NCBI GenBank assembly: GCA_963766365.1
Contig: CAVXZK010000006.1
Location: 588,434 to 652,433, forward strand
Length of the DNA stretch: 64,000 nt
Source: JALORV01 sp963766365
GTDB lineage: Bacteria; Pseudomonadota; Gammaproteobacteria; Burkholderiales; Burkholderiaceae_F
Direction: 5' to 3'
Below, piece after piece: positions 1 to 8,987 of the stretch (position 1 is its first letter; every line of letters starts with the position of its first letter). The notes under the pieces are model-generated. The model saw only the letters and a program-made list of their open reading frames with translations. It ran no database searches and had not been told where the DNA came from. A program made the position numbers and the translations under genes.

Positions 1-381
1 GATGCGGGCGACGCCGTAGTCGTGCAGTTCCCTGATTTCCGCCGGGACGATGACGCCGCCGCCACCGCCGTAGACGCGAATGCCTTCACCACCGCGCTGA
101 CGCAACAGGTCGAGCATGTACTTGAAGAACTCGACGTGCCCGCCCTGGTAGCTCGATACCGCGATGCCCTGCACGTCTTCCTGCAGCGCGGCGGTGACGA
201 TCTCCTCCACCGAGCGGTTGTGCCCGAGATGGATCACCTCGGCGCCCATGCCCTGCAGGATGCGCCGCATGATGTTGATACTGGCGTCGTGGCCGTCAAA
301 CAGCGACGCCGCAGTGACGAAGCGCACCTTGTGCTTCGGACGGTAACTGGCGAGCTTCTTGATTTCGGAGAGATCGGTCAT
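1..381 (-). CDS. icmF: IcmF, fused isobutyryl-CoA mutase, N-terminal B12-binding part (cut by window edge)
   Basis: Only the first 127 codons are inside the window; the gene continues off the left edge. IcmF interconverts isobutyryl-CoA and n-butyryl-CoA using adenosylcobalamin, with a built-in G-protein chaperone domain between the B12 and substrate domains. The visible part is the B12-binding Rossmann domain: after KPKHKVRFVTAASLFDGHDA comes the cobalamin ligand motif DGHDAS (Asp, His, small residue), then an SSYQGGH segment and a poly-Gly GGGGG turn, in the order expected for the DxHxxG...SxL...GG signature. The start ATG at 379-381 gives the usual short IcmF N-terminus (MTDLSEIKKL). It is transcribed away from the TetR gene end at 480, and a perfect palindrome lies about 75-95 bases upstream. 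The GTPase and mutase domains cannot be checked here. Confidence 0.93.
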   Translation of the reverse strand, partial: MTDLSEIKKLASYRPKHKVRFVTAASLFDGHDASINIMRRILQGMGAEVIHLGHNRSVEEIVTAALQEDVQGIAVSSYQGGHVEFFKYMLDLLRQRGGEGIRVYGGGGGVIVPAEIRELHDYGVARI

Positions 382-453
382 CACGACTCCCGGCAACAGA
401 ACGACACCCTGCACGAAGGCGGCAGGCGGGCGCCTCGGAAGGCTAGCTTAGCC

Positions 454-475
454 AAGTTGACGTTAACGTCAACTT
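454..475. promoter_or_regulatory. Perfect 22-bp palindrome upstream of icmF, probable operator
   Basis: The two 11-base halves AAGTTGACGTT and AACGTCAACTT are exact reverse complements. The site sits 73-94 bases upstream of the icmF ATG and just past the 3' end of the TetR gene, so icmF is the only gene whose promoter it could serve. The TTGACGT core resembles sites I recall for MerR-family LiuR regulators of branched-chain amino acid breakdown, which would suit icmF; that assignment is from memory and not proven. Confidence 0.6.
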
Positions 476-479
476 TTCA

Positions 480-1127
480 TCACTGAGCGGATTCTCGCGG
501 GCCTCTGCGGGGCGGCGCGGCGCGCAGTCCAGCCAGGAAGAGATCAACCATCTGCGGCGCGGCCGTCTTGAGATCGAAGCTCGCCGGCGCTTGCACCCAG
601 TCGCGCATCAGTCCGCCGATGAACCCGTACAGGAGGTGCGACGCCAGTCGCGTATCGGTGTCGGCCGGCAGCTGGCCTTGCGCGACCGCCTGTTCGAGCA
701 GACCGCCACAGTACGACAGGCACTGCTCACGCTCCTGCAGATGGCGCTGCTCCACCGGCGCCAGTTCGTCGGTGTACTCGCAGCGCAGGAAGGCGACTTC
801 GAAGATCGTGCGCACGCGGGCGCACGAGGTCAGGTGCAGCAGGGCCTTCAGTGCAGTCTCGCGCACGGCGCCCAGGGGGTCGGTAACGGCAACCTGCGCC
901 GTGTCGAACGCGGCGTCGATCGGCATCTCGGCGCGCGCCAGCATGGCTTCGAAGAGTTCCGCCTTGCTCGCGAAGTGGTGATAGATCGCGCCGCGCGTCA
1001 CGCCGGCGGCATCCGCCACTTCAGCCAGGGAAGCGTGGCCGACGCCGCGCTGCAGGAATACCTGCTCTGCTGCGTCGAGCACCTGCTCGCGCGTTTCCAG
1101 CGCCTCCTCCTTGGTCCTTCGTGCCAT
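480..1127 (-). CDS. TetR family repressor of the adjacent RND efflux operon (AcrR/TtgR type)
   Basis: This 215-residue protein has the standard TetR layout. The N-terminal helix-turn-helix (about residues 10-57) includes ASLAEVADAAGVTRGAIYHHF. A ligand-binding C-terminal half follows, resembling the AcrR/TtgR group that binds hydrophobic drugs. It is divergent from the efflux operon, with about 100 bases between the two starts, and an AcrR-like operator lies in that gap. The likely role is to repress both its own gene and the pump genes until a toxic ligand binds. The family call is firm; the ligand is unknown. Confidence 0.93.
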   Translation of the reverse strand: MARRTKEEALETREQVLDAAEQVFLQRGVGHASLAEVADAAGVTRGAIYHHFASKAELFEAMLARAEMPIDAAFDTAQVAVTDPLGAVRETALKALLHLTSCARVRTIFEVAFLRCEYTDELAPVEQRHLQEREQCLSYCGGLLEQAVAQGQLPADTDTRLASHLLYGFIGGLMRDWVQAPASFDLKTAAPQMVDLFLAGLRAAPPRRGPRESAQ

Positions 1128-1169
1128 CTCGCGTCGTTCCGGAACCCGCAGCTACACAACTGAAATATA

Positions 1170-1191
1170 AACATTCACGAACGTATGTATT
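1170..1191. promoter_or_regulatory. AcrR/TtgR-like operator between the TetR gene and the efflux operon
   Basis: The + strand reads ACATTCACGAACGTATGTA from 1171. Compared with the E. coli acrAB operator as I remember it, 17 of these 19 bases match in one orientation. The outer ACAT/ATGT arms are symmetric. It lies 43 bases upstream of the TetR start and 41 bases before the adaptor ATG, so one bound repressor could control both promoters. Confidence 0.7.
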
Positions 1192-1231
1192 ATGCGGCAT
1201 CGCAAGAGGAACTGTGCCGCGGGGTTTATTC

Positions 1232-2557
1232 ATGATCAAGAACAGAGCGATTGGGCCGGTTTCCTTGGACGTTGCGGAACGGCGAGCCGCTTGGGTGCGT
1301 GCGCTCACACTCACTGCAGCCATTGTCGCCACTGTAGCTGTCCTTGCAGCCTGCGGCCCCAATCAGAATGCGGCGGCTGGCGGCGGCGGGTTTCCGCCCG
1401 CGCTGGTGTCCGTCCAGACGGTCAAGCCCGTCACTGTCCCGGTGCGCTATGAGTTCGTCGGGCAGACCGCCGGGTCCAAGGAAGCCGAGGTCCGCGCCAG
1501 GGTGCAAGGCATCCTGGAACGCCGGACCTATCAGGAAGGCAGTCGTGTCAAGGCCGGGCAACTGCTGTTCGTCATCGATCCGAGGCCGTACGCAGCGCAA
1601 TTACAGGCGGCCGAGGCGGACCTGTCGCGCGCCGAGGCGCAAGCGGCCCAGGCACAACGCAACTTCGAACGCGTGAAGCCACTGGCAGGCAGCAAGGCAC
1701 TGAGCCAGCGCGAGTACGACGAAGCCGTGTCAGCGGCCGAAACCGGGGCGGCGGCGGTCAAGCAGGCACAGGCGAAACTGACTGAAGCGAAGCTGAACCT
1801 TGGCTACACGTCGGTCTCCGCGCCGGTAACCGGACTGGCCAGCCGCGCGCTGAAGTCCGAAGGTTCGCTGGTGACGCCGGGAGAGGACAGCCTGCTCACG
1901 ACCGTGTCGCAGGTCGACCCGCTGTACGTGAACTTCGGCGTGTCAGAGGCCGAGCAACGCCAGATGCAGAAAGTGATCGGCACCGGCAACGCCATCGCCG
2001 CTAATCCGCAGGACGCCAAGTCGGTGTCGGTGACGGTGCGGCTGTCGGACGGAACGGTGTACCCGCACAAGGGCCGGCTCGGCTTCATCGATCCGCGCGT
2101 GAACACGGCCACGGGTTCCTTCGACGCCCGAGCCGAAGTGCCGAACCCCGACAGCACCCTGCGCCCGGGCCAGTTCGTGCGCGTCGTCCTTGAAGCGTCG
2201 CCGCGACCGGACGTCCTCGTCGTGCCGCAACGCGCCGTGATGGACGGACCGCAAGGCAAGTTCGTCTACGTCACCGGCAAGGCGCAGGACGGCAAGGACG
2301 TGGCGCTGCCGCGGCCGGTGACCGTCGGCGACTGGGTCGACGTCGACGGGCAGCCGCAGTGGATCATCGAGAAGGGACTGGCCAGCGGCGACGTCGTGAT
2401 CGTCGAGGGCACCGCGAAGATCTTCCCGATCCCCGGAGGCACTCCGATCATGCTCGGACCGCCGCCCGGCATGGACGGCAAGGGCAGCCCGCCGGGAGCG
2501 GGCAAGGGCGACGCCGGCAAGGACGCCGGGAAGCCGGGCGCCGCACCGAAGAAGTAA
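1232..2557 (+). CDS. RND efflux periplasmic adaptor (membrane fusion lipoprotein, AcrA/MexA type)
   Basis: The 441-residue adaptor links the inner-membrane pump to the outer-membrane channel. The N-terminus has a hydrophobic stretch ending in VLAAC, a lipobox, so it is likely lipid-anchored in the periplasm. The order is lipoyl-like half (RVQGILERRTYQEGSRVKAGQ), alpha-helical hairpin rich in Ala/Glu (about residues 115-190), second lipoyl half and beta-barrel, and a C-terminal membrane-proximal domain. The tail is rich in Gly, Lys and Pro. The ATG at 1232 was chosen because it gives a proper lipoprotein signal; the frame is open further upstream but would overlap the operator and the TetR gene. 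It is the first gene of a three-gene operon. Confidence 0.93.
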   Translation: MIKNRAIGPVSLDVAERRAAWVRALTLTAAIVATVAVLAACGPNQNAAAGGGGFPPALVSVQTVKPVTVPVRYEFVGQTAGSKEAEVRARVQGILERRTYQEGSRVKAGQLLFVIDPRPYAAQLQAAEADLSRAEAQAAQAQRNFERVKPLAGSKALSQREYDEAVSAAETGAAAVKQAQAKLTEAKLNLGYTSVSAPVTGLASRALKSEGSLVTPGEDSLLTTVSQVDPLYVNFGVSEAEQRQMQKVIGTGNAIAANPQDAKSVSVTVRLSDGTVYPHKGRLGFIDPRVNTATGSFDARAEVPNPDSTLRPGQFVRVVLEASPRPDVLVVPQRAVMDGPQGKFVYVTGKAQDGKDVALPRPVTVGDWVDVDGQPQWIIEKGLASGDVVIVEGTAKIFPIPGGTPIMLGPPPGMDGKGSPPGAGKGDAGKDAGKPGAAPKK

Positions 2558-2620
2558 GCGCGCGACGAAGGGCGCGCCGCGCGCGCGTCCGCGCCAACGT
2601 ATCCAGAACAGGATCTCCCG

Positions 2621-5600
2621 ATGCTCTCCCGCTTCTTCATCGACCGGCCGATCTTCGCGGTCGTGCTGTCGACCTTCATCGTGCTCGCCGGCCTCGCGGC
2701 GATGCGCGTGCTGCCGGTGGCGCAGTACCCGGAAATCGCGCCGCCGGTCGTCACCGTGCAGGCGGTGTATCCCGGAGCCTCGGCGCAGGTGATCGAGCAG
2801 ACCGTCGCCGCGCCGCTCGAAAATGCGATCAACGGCGTCGAACGCATGCTCTACATGAGCAGTAACTCGTCGTCCAACGGCCTGGTGCAGATCCAGGTGA
2901 CGTTCGACATCGGTACCGATGTCGACCAGGCGGCGCTGAACGTCAACAACCGCGTCAAGCAGGCGGAGGCGCGGCTGCCGGAGGAAGTGCGGCGACAGGG
3001 CGTCACGGTCGAGAAAGGCTCCTCGGCGTTCCTGCAGGTGCTGGCCTTCTACTCGCCGGACGGCCGCTACGACGACCTGTACACGTCGAACTACGTGACG
3101 CTGAACGTGCTCGACGAGCTGAAGCGGCTGCCCGGCACGACCAACGTGCAGATCTTCGGCGCCAAGGACTATGCGATGCGGATCTGGCTGCGACCGGACC
3201 GCCTCGCGCAGCTGAACCTGACGACCACCGATGTGCTGCGCGCAATCAACGAGCAGAACGCGCAGTTCGCGGCCGGCAAGGTCGGCCAGGCGCCGTACGC
3301 GTCGAAGGAGCAGGAGCTCGTCTACACGGTCACGACGCGCGGCCGACTCGCCGATCCGAAGGAGTTCGAGGAAATCATCATCCGCTCGTCGCCGCGCGCC
3401 GCAGCGGTGAAGCTGAAGGACGTCGCGCGCGTCGAGCTCGGGAGCAAGGACTACGACTTCATCGGCCGCTACAACGGCAAGAGCGCCACGCTGGTCGGCA
3501 TCTTCCTGCAGCCAGGCGCCAACGCGATCGAGGTCGCGCAAAGCGTCAAGGACCGCGTCGATGCGCTGGCGGAGAACTTTCCGCAGGGTTTTGCCTACGC
3601 GGTGCCGTACGACACCACGCGCTTCGTCGAGGTGTCGATCCGCGAAGTGGTGATCACGCTCGGCGAGGCGATGCTGCTGGTGTTCCTGGTCGTCTACCTG
3701 TTCCTGCAGAACTGGCGGGCGACGCTGATCCCGATCATCGCGGTGCCGGTGTCGCTGATCGGCACCTTCGCGGGGCTGCTGATGCTCGGCTACTCGATCA
3801 ACACGCTGACGCTGTTCGGCATGGTGCTGGCGGTCGGCATCGTCGTCGACGATGCGATCGTCGTGCTGGAGAACGTCGAGCGCATCATGCACGAGGAGAA
3901 GCTCAACGCGCGCGAGGCAGCGATCATCGCGATGCGCGAGGTGACGAGCCCGATCATCGCGATCGTGCTGGTGCTGGTGTCGGTGTTCGTCCCGATCGCC
4001 TTCCTAGGCGGGCTGACCGGCGAGCTGTACCGGCAGTTCGCGATCACGATCTCGGTCGCCGTGGCGATCTCGGGCGTGGTGGCGCTGACGCTGACGCCGA
4101 CCCTGTGCGTAATGATGCTGAAGCGGGAGCACAAGCAGCCCGGCCGCTTCTTTGCCGCGTTCAACAACTGGTTCACGCGCGTCACGCGCCATTACACCAG
4201 CGGCGTGATCTGGATGATCCGGCGCGGCACGATCGCGCTGCTGCTGTTCGGCGGCATGGTGCTGATCGCCGCTGGCCTGTGGCGCCTCACGCCGGGGTCG
4301 CTGGTTCCGGACGAAGACCAGGGCTTCTACATCTCGGCGGTGATCCTGCCCGATGGCGCCAGCCTGCAGCGCACCGACAAGGTGGTCAACGAGGTGGTCG
4401 AGATCCTGCGTTCCAATCCGGTCAACCAGGACGTGGTGGCGTTCACTGGCTTCGACTTCCTCGGCGGCGGCTTCCGCAACAACGCAGCGACGATCTTCGT
4501 CACGCAGAAGCCGTGGGACGAGCGCACCGTCAACACGCAGCAGCTGGTGGGCGAGTTCTTCATGAAGACCGGCCACATCAAGGAAGGGCTGGTGCTGGCG
4601 TTCGCGCCGCCGGCAATTTTCGGGCTCGGCACCGCGGGTGGCTACGAGCTTTACATTCAGAATCGCGGCGAGGGCGGACCGGCGCAGATGCAGCAGGCGC
4701 TGCAGGGGTTGCTCGGCCGGCTGAACTCCGACCCGATGCTCGGCGGCGCGCAGACGCTGTGGCGCGCCAACGTGCCGCAGCTTTTCGTCGACGTCGACCG
4801 CGACAAGGCCAAGGCGCTCGGCGTGCCGATCAGCGACGTGTTCGCCACGCTGTCATCCACGCTCGGCAGCTTCTACGTCAACGACTTCAACAAGTACGGC
4901 CGCACCTGGCAGGTGCTGATGAGCGCGGAGCCGCAGTACCGCAACCGGCCCGACGCGGTCGGCAACATGTGGGTCCGATCGGCGAGTGGCGAGATGGTGC
5001 AGCTGTCGGCGCTGGTCAATGTGCGCTACACGTCGGGCGCAGACTCGCTCGACCGCTTCAACAATCTGCCGGCGGTGAAGATCTTCGGCCAGGCCGCACC
5101 GGGCGTCAGCTCAGGGCAGGCGATCGCGCGCGTCGAACAGATCGCGCGCGAGGTACTGCCGCCCGAGTTCAGCTTCGACTGGGGCGGTGCGTCGTTCCAG
5201 GAAAAGCGGTCGGCCGGCACCTCGGGCCTGGCGCTGGGGATGGCCGTAGTGATGGTGTTCCTGATCCTGGCCGCGCAGTACGAGAAGTGGTCGCTGCCGC
5301 TTTCGGTGCTGATGGCGCTGCCTTTCGGCACGTTCGGCGCGCTCGCCGCGGTGTGGCTGCGCGGGATGACCAACGACGTCTACTTCCAGATCGGACTGGT
5401 CACGCTGCTGGGCCTGGCGGCCAAGAATGCGATCCTGATCGTCGAGTATGCGTCGTTGAAGCGCGGCGAAGGCTACTCGACGGCGGCGGCGGCGATCGAG
5501 GCGGCGCGCCTGCGGTTCCGCCCGATCGTGATGACGTCGATGGCGTTCATCCTCGGCGTCGTACCGCTGGCGTTTTCCAGCGGCGCCGGCGCCGGCGCGC

Positions 5601-5833
5601 GCATCTCCGCCGGTACCGGCGTGATGGGCGGAATGCTGGCGGCGACCTTCCTCGCGATCTTCTTCGTGCCGTTCTTCTTCAAGCTGATCACCGACCGCCA
5701 GCTGCGCGAGCCACGCAGCGAGGAGGAACTGCGTGCCGAAGTTGCCGAGGGTGAGCGGCGCAGCGCCGAGCACCACCGCGAATTGGCGAAGGAAGAGGCG
5801 ACGCACGTGCATCATCGGAAAGGCACGACATGA
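2621..5833 (+). CDS. RND multidrug efflux pump, HAE1 family (AcrB/MexB type)
   Basis: At 1070 residues this is the normal size for a HAE1 proton/drug antiporter. The start MLSRFFIDRPIFAVVLS is the classic AcrB-type N-terminus. Transmembrane helix 4 carries the paired proton-relay aspartates in GIVVDDAIVVLENVER (about residues 410-411), separating it from the metal-exporting HME branch. Two large periplasmic loops and the C-terminal helix bundle are present, followed by a charged cytoplasmic tail. The ATG overlaps nothing and lies 63 bases after the adaptor stop; the stop overlaps the next gene by 4 bases. It should export hydrophobic or amphiphilic compounds. Confidence 0.96.
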   Translation: MLSRFFIDRPIFAVVLSTFIVLAGLAAMRVLPVAQYPEIAPPVVTVQAVYPGASAQVIEQTVAAPLENAINGVERMLYMSSNSSSNGLVQIQVTFDIGTDVDQAALNVNNRVKQAEARLPEEVRRQGVTVEKGSSAFLQVLAFYSPDGRYDDLYTSNYVTLNVLDELKRLPGTTNVQIFGAKDYAMRIWLRPDRLAQLNLTTTDVLRAINEQNAQFAAGKVGQAPYASKEQELVYTVTTRGRLADPKEFEEIIIRSSPRAAAVKLKDVARVELGSKDYDFIGRYNGKSATLVGIFLQPGANAIEVAQSVKDRVDALAENFPQGFAYAVPYDTTRFVEVSIREVVITLGEAMLLVFLVVYLFLQNWRATLIPIIAVPVSLIGTFAGLLMLGYSINTLTLFGMVLAVGIVVDDAIVVLENVERIMHEEKLNAREAAIIAMREVTSPIIAIVLVLVSVFVPIAFLGGLTGELYRQFAITISVAVAISGVVALTLTPTLCVMMLKREHKQPGRFFAAFNNWFTRVTRHYTSGVIWMIRRGTIALLLFGGMVLIAAGLWRLTPGSLVPDEDQGFYISAVILPDGASLQRTDKVVNEVVEILRSNPVNQDVVAFTGFDFLGGGFRNNAATIFVTQKPWDERTVNTQQLVGEFFMKTGHIKEGLVLAFAPPAIFGLGTAGGYELYIQNRGEGGPAQMQQALQGLLGRLNSDPMLGGAQTLWRANVPQLFVDVDRDKAKALGVPISDVFATLSSTLGSFYVNDFNKYGRTWQVLMSAEPQYRNRPDAVGNMWVRSASGEMVQLSALVNVRYTSGADSLDRFNNLPAVKIFGQAAPGVSSGQAIARVEQIAREVLPPEFSFDWGGASFQEKRSAGTSGLALGMAVVMVFLILAAQYEKWSLPLSVLMALPFGTFGALAAVWLRGMTNDVYFQIGLVTLLGLAAKNAILIVEYASLKRGEGYSTAAAAIEAARLRFRPIVMTSMAFILGVVPLAFSSGAGAGARISAGTGVMGGMLAATFLAIFFVPFFFKLITDRQLREPRSEEELRAEVAEGERRSAEHHRELAKEEATHVHHRKGTT

Positions 5834-7236
5834 CGACCTTGCGTACCCTGCTCGTGGCGGCGATTGCCGCCGCCCTGACCGCCTGCGCCTCCACCGAAAC
5901 GAAACGGCCTGCTGTCGATGTGCCGACGCTGGACGCGGCACCGGTGGCCGGCATCGACCGCTGGTGGACGCAGTTCAACGATCCGCAGCTGACCGCGCTG
6001 ATCGAGGAAGCGCTCGCATCGAATCTCGATCTCGGCATTGCGGTTCTGCGCATCGAGGAGGCACGAGCCAATCTCCGCATCGTGCGTTCCAGTTTGTACC
6101 CGGCCGTCGAGGCTTACGCCGGCGCCGACCGCAGCCGCCGCAGCAACGCCACCGAGCCCACGTTTCCGGGTCCACTGACCAGCAATTTCTATGCGGCCGG
6201 CCTGCAGGCGTCGTATGAAGTCGACCTGTTTGGACGTGTGCGCGCCGGCGCCAGCGCCGCGCAGTCGACGTTGCTAGCGACGCGGTACAACACCGAGACG
6301 GTACGCACGGTGCTTGCTGCCCAGGTGGCCACGACCTACTTCACGCTGCTCGCGCTGGACGCCGAATTGCGGATCTCGCGCGACACCCTGGTGTCGCGTG
6401 ACGAGAGTGTCTCGCTGCAACGCATGCGCTACGAGGCCGGGCTGATCAGCGAGTTCGACCTGCGACTCGCCGAGGCCGACCGCGCAAGCGTGGCGGCCTC
6501 GGTGCCGCCGCTGGAACGGTCGCGCGCGCAGACGGAAGCCGCGCTGGCGTCGCTCGCCGGACGCAGCGCGCGCGCCGTGTTTACGCCGGTGATCATGCGC
6601 GGTGCCGTGCTTCAGGACATGGCGGTGCCCGATGTTCCGCCAGGGTTGCCCTCCGATGTGCTCGCGCGCCGCCCCGATATCCGGCAGTCCGAGGCTCAGC
6701 TGGCGGCGGCGGATGCGCGGATTGCCGAAGCGCGGGCCCAGTATTTTCCGTCGCTGATACTTACGGGACGCTACGGCAGCGAAAGCTCGGACCTGGCAAA
6801 CCTGTTCTCCGGTCCGGCACTCGTCTGGTCCGTGGCCGCCAGCGCACTGCAGCCGATCTTCGAAGGGGGCCGCATCTCGGCGCAGGTGGACGCGGCGACC
6901 GCACGGCGGCAGCAGGTGGAACTCGACTACCTGCAAACCGTGCAATCCGCCTTTCGCGACACCCACGACGCACTGGTCGCCCATCGCAGTGCGCGCGAGA
7001 GTTTCATTGCCCAGGACGAACGACGGGCCCTGTATGCCCAGGCCTACACGCTGGCGGACGCGCGCTATCGCAGCGGCTACGTGAGCTATATCGACGTCCT
7101 TGATACCCAGCGCAATCTGCTGGAAGCCGAACGCCAGCGCGTGCTCGCTTTGCGTGCGCGACAGGTGGCTCTGGTGGATCTGTACAAAGCGCTCGGGGGC
7201 GGCTGGTCTCCCGAGCAGTTCGCAGAGGCGCGTTAG
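5830..7236 (+). CDS. Outer membrane efflux lipoprotein, NodT/OprM type
   Basis: This 468-residue TolC-family channel completes the tripartite pump. The signal peptide ends in ALTACAS, a lipobox with Cys at residue 19, as in OprM. The body shows the internal duplication of the family: two helical regions rich in Ala/Arg/Glu, with beta strands around YEVDLFGRVRAGASAAQ and the typical PDVLARRPDIRQSEAQL segment near residue 275. It overlaps the pump gene by four bases (ATGA), showing translational coupling. It converges on a LysR gene with about 110 bases between. Confidence 0.94.
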   Translation: MTTLRTLLVAAIAAALTACASTETKRPAVDVPTLDAAPVAGIDRWWTQFNDPQLTALIEEALASNLDLGIAVLRIEEARANLRIVRSSLYPAVEAYAGADRSRRSNATEPTFPGPLTSNFYAAGLQASYEVDLFGRVRAGASAAQSTLLATRYNTETVRTVLAAQVATTYFTLLALDAELRISRDTLVSRDESVSLQRMRYEAGLISEFDLRLAEADRASVAASVPPLERSRAQTEAALASLAGRSARAVFTPVIMRGAVLQDMAVPDVPPGLPSDVLARRPDIRQSEAQLAAADARIAEARAQYFPSLILTGRYGSESSDLANLFSGPALVWSVAASALQPIFEGGRISAQVDAATARRQQVELDYLQTVQSAFRDTHDALVAHRSARESFIAQDERRALYAQAYTLADARYRSGYVSYIDVLDTQRNLLEAERQRVLALRARQVALVDLYKALGGGWSPEQFAEAR

Positions 7237-7349
7237 CGCATCGATAGCAGGGAGGACCCACCGCTGCCATCGCACCCGCGAGTCCGCGAGTGCCGATGCA
7301 CATCAGACAGTCGACGTGGTCGAGATTCCGCGCTCGTGAGAGCACGTCC

Positions 7350-8258
7350 TCAAGCCGCGGTGGCGGTAGGCGCGCCCTGCAGGTGCCAGGCCTCGCGCAC
7401 CATGTCGAGCAAGGCCGCAAGCGCTGGCTCCGTTGTCCGCTCCGCGAGGCAGACGAACCACAACGTGGTTTCGATCGCAACGCCTGGCCAGGTGATCAGT
7501 TCGCCCTCGGCGGCGCGAGCCCGCGCCACTTCATCGCGCACCAGTGCGACGCCCAGCCCCTCGACGATCAGGTTCGCGATCACCGTCTCGTCATCGGCCA
7601 GCACGGCCGGCTCCGGCGGCTCGACGCCATGTGATTCAAAGAGCTGCGTCACGAGGCGCGTGTGGGTGCTCAGCGTTGGCGTCCGTATCCACGGCATCGC
7701 CGCGATCTCGGGCCAACGTGCATCCTGAATGCGCGCACTCCATGCAGCCGGCGCCGCAACGCGATAGATCAGTTGCCGTAGCGGCAGCGCCGTAAATGGC
7801 GCTACCGGCGCGTCGCCGAAGAAGAACGTTGCATCAAGATGCCCGTCGCGGACGCTTTCCAGTGCGTTACCGGACATTGCCTGATGCAGGTCGATGCGCA
7901 GCAGGGGATGTTTCCTGCCCGCTGCGGTCAGTACCGCGCCCAGGCGGTTGTCGGCAGGATCGGCCACGGTGCCGACATGAAGCACGCCGGCGACCTCGGC
8001 ATGAAGTTGCTGTGCAGTGCGCTTGACGCCTTCCGCCGCACTCAGGACCTTGAGCGCGTGCCCCAGCAGTTGCCGCCCCGCTTCCGTCAGCACCATGCCG
8101 GTCGCAGCGCGCTCGAACAGACGAACGTCGAGTTCCTGCTCCAGCGCCTTGATGTGACCGCTTACCGCCGGCTGACTCAAATGGAGCCGCTCAGCCGCAC
8201 GCGTCAAATGGCCTTCTTCGGCCACCGCCGCGAACGTGCGTAGCTGGTACAGCTCCAT
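7350..8258 (-). CDS. LysR family transcriptional regulator
   Basis: The 302-residue protein starts MELYQLRTFAAVAEEGHLTRAAERLHLSQPAVSGHIKALE, the standard LysR winged helix-turn-helix, followed by a linker helix and a periplasmic-binding-protein-like effector domain from about residue 90. It is divergent from a pair of small stress-type genes (first one at 8431), with about 170 bases between, so these are its most likely local target. The effector is unknown. Confidence in the family is high, in the regulon low. Confidence 0.92.
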   Translation of the reverse strand: MELYQLRTFAAVAEEGHLTRAAERLHLSQPAVSGHIKALEQELDVRLFERAATGMVLTEAGRQLLGHALKVLSAAEGVKRTAQQLHAEVAGVLHVGTVADPADNRLGAVLTAAGRKHPLLRIDLHQAMSGNALESVRDGHLDATFFFGDAPVAPFTALPLRQLIYRVAAPAAWSARIQDARWPEIAAMPWIRTPTLSTHTRLVTQLFESHGVEPPEPAVLADDETVIANLIVEGLGVALVRDEVARARAAEGELITWPGVAIETTLWFVCLAERTTEPALAALLDMVREAWHLQGAPTATAA

Positions 8259-8361
8259 ATAACTCCTGACTTTTCAATAGCCTAACTGTCGTTTTGCAGC
8301 GCCGCAACGAGCTAATGCTGAGATCTGAGCCCTTAATCTTAATTATCTGAAATTACGATTG

Positions 8362-8400
8362 TATTTTTCCACCCGGCGGCCCGATTATTGCCTTGTGCAA
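8362..8400 (+). promoter_or_regulatory. Promoter-like motif shared with 8914-8953 (copy 1)
   Basis: TATTTT at 8362, 16 bases, ATTATT at 8384, 3 bases, TTGT then GCAA. The same elements with the same 22-base offset from TATTTT to ATTATT occur upstream of the second small gene. If ATTATT is the -10, transcription would begin near 8396, about 35 bases before the proposed TTG start at 8431. Confidence 0.5.
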
Positions 8401-8430
8401 TGCAGCAATTCTACTCCTCCGGAGCAGCCC

Positions 8431-8754
8431 TTGAAGACTCTTACCCGTTTCTTGCCCTGGCCGTCCATGCTCCTGCCGCGCCGTCCGCCCGCCGCGCCCG
8501 TCCGGACCGCGCCGCCTGCCACTCCCGCGAGCCCGGCCCTGCTGCCGCCCGACGAAGCTGTCGCCCTGACGGAACGCCGTGCCTCGACACTGCGGACGAT
8601 GTTTCCGCTGCTGTTCAGCCGCCATGCCCGCCGTGCGGACCTATGGCAGGCCATCGTCATCGAGCGCTACCTGTCGCAAGCCGCCAATCTCGCCGACCTC
8701 GAGCAACGTATCCAAGAGGTACAGCGACGTCGTCAATTCTCCTGGTCGGAATGA
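8431..8754 (+). CDS. Small protein with DUF3563-like C-terminus, TTG start
   Basis: The proposed product is 107 residues. I chose the TTG at 8431 because GGAG at 8421-8424 is correctly spaced and a promoter-like motif ends about 30 bases upstream; an ATG at 8467 is the fallback. The N-terminal half is a Pro/Ala-rich low-complexity linker. The C-terminal segment ERYLSQAANLADLEQRIQEV matches, position by position, DRYVAEARNPREVSQRVHQI in the next small gene and resembles DUF3563 (YLAxAxDLxDLExR). DUF3563 proteins are small and common in Burkholderia relatives; their function is unknown to me. No membrane segment is visible. Confidence 0.65.
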   Translation: MKTLTRFLPWPSMLLPRRPPAAPVRTAPPATPASPALLPPDEAVALTERRASTLRTMFPLLFSRHARRADLWQAIVIERYLSQAANLADLEQRIQEVQRRRQFSWSE

Positions 8755-8913
8755 TTCGTGCCTCGAAGCTTCTGACCTCGCGCAAGGCCGCGCCGCTTGG
8801 CAACTGGAGCAAACGCTCGAACGGCAGCCCGTGCTGCATTACAGCAACACAAGCCCTTGCACTGGCTGCGGTCTATCGCGAATTGTGATGCTAACTATCC
8901 GCAATCGTTATTT

Positions 8914-8953
8914 TATTTTCGAAGCCAACACGCCCATTATTCAATTGTCGCAA
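8914..8953 (+). promoter_or_regulatory. Promoter-like motif shared with 8362-8400 (copy 2)
   Basis: TATTTT at 8914, 16 bases, ATTATT at 8936, 3 bases, TTGT, one base, GCAA. This is the same arrangement as upstream of the first small gene. It sits about 40 bases before the ATG at 8988 in an otherwise AT-rich patch (8885-8950). The rest of the 233-base spacer 8755-8987 holds no gene that I can see. Confidence 0.5.
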
Positions 8954-8987
8954 CGCATCGAAACCCGGTGGACAGCAGGAAGGTTCT

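Noticed and set aside
1943..3892. 649-codon minus frame across the RND adaptor and pump
   Set aside because: Composition (His/Arg/Asp-rich) is typical of antisense of high-GC genes; no family is visible.
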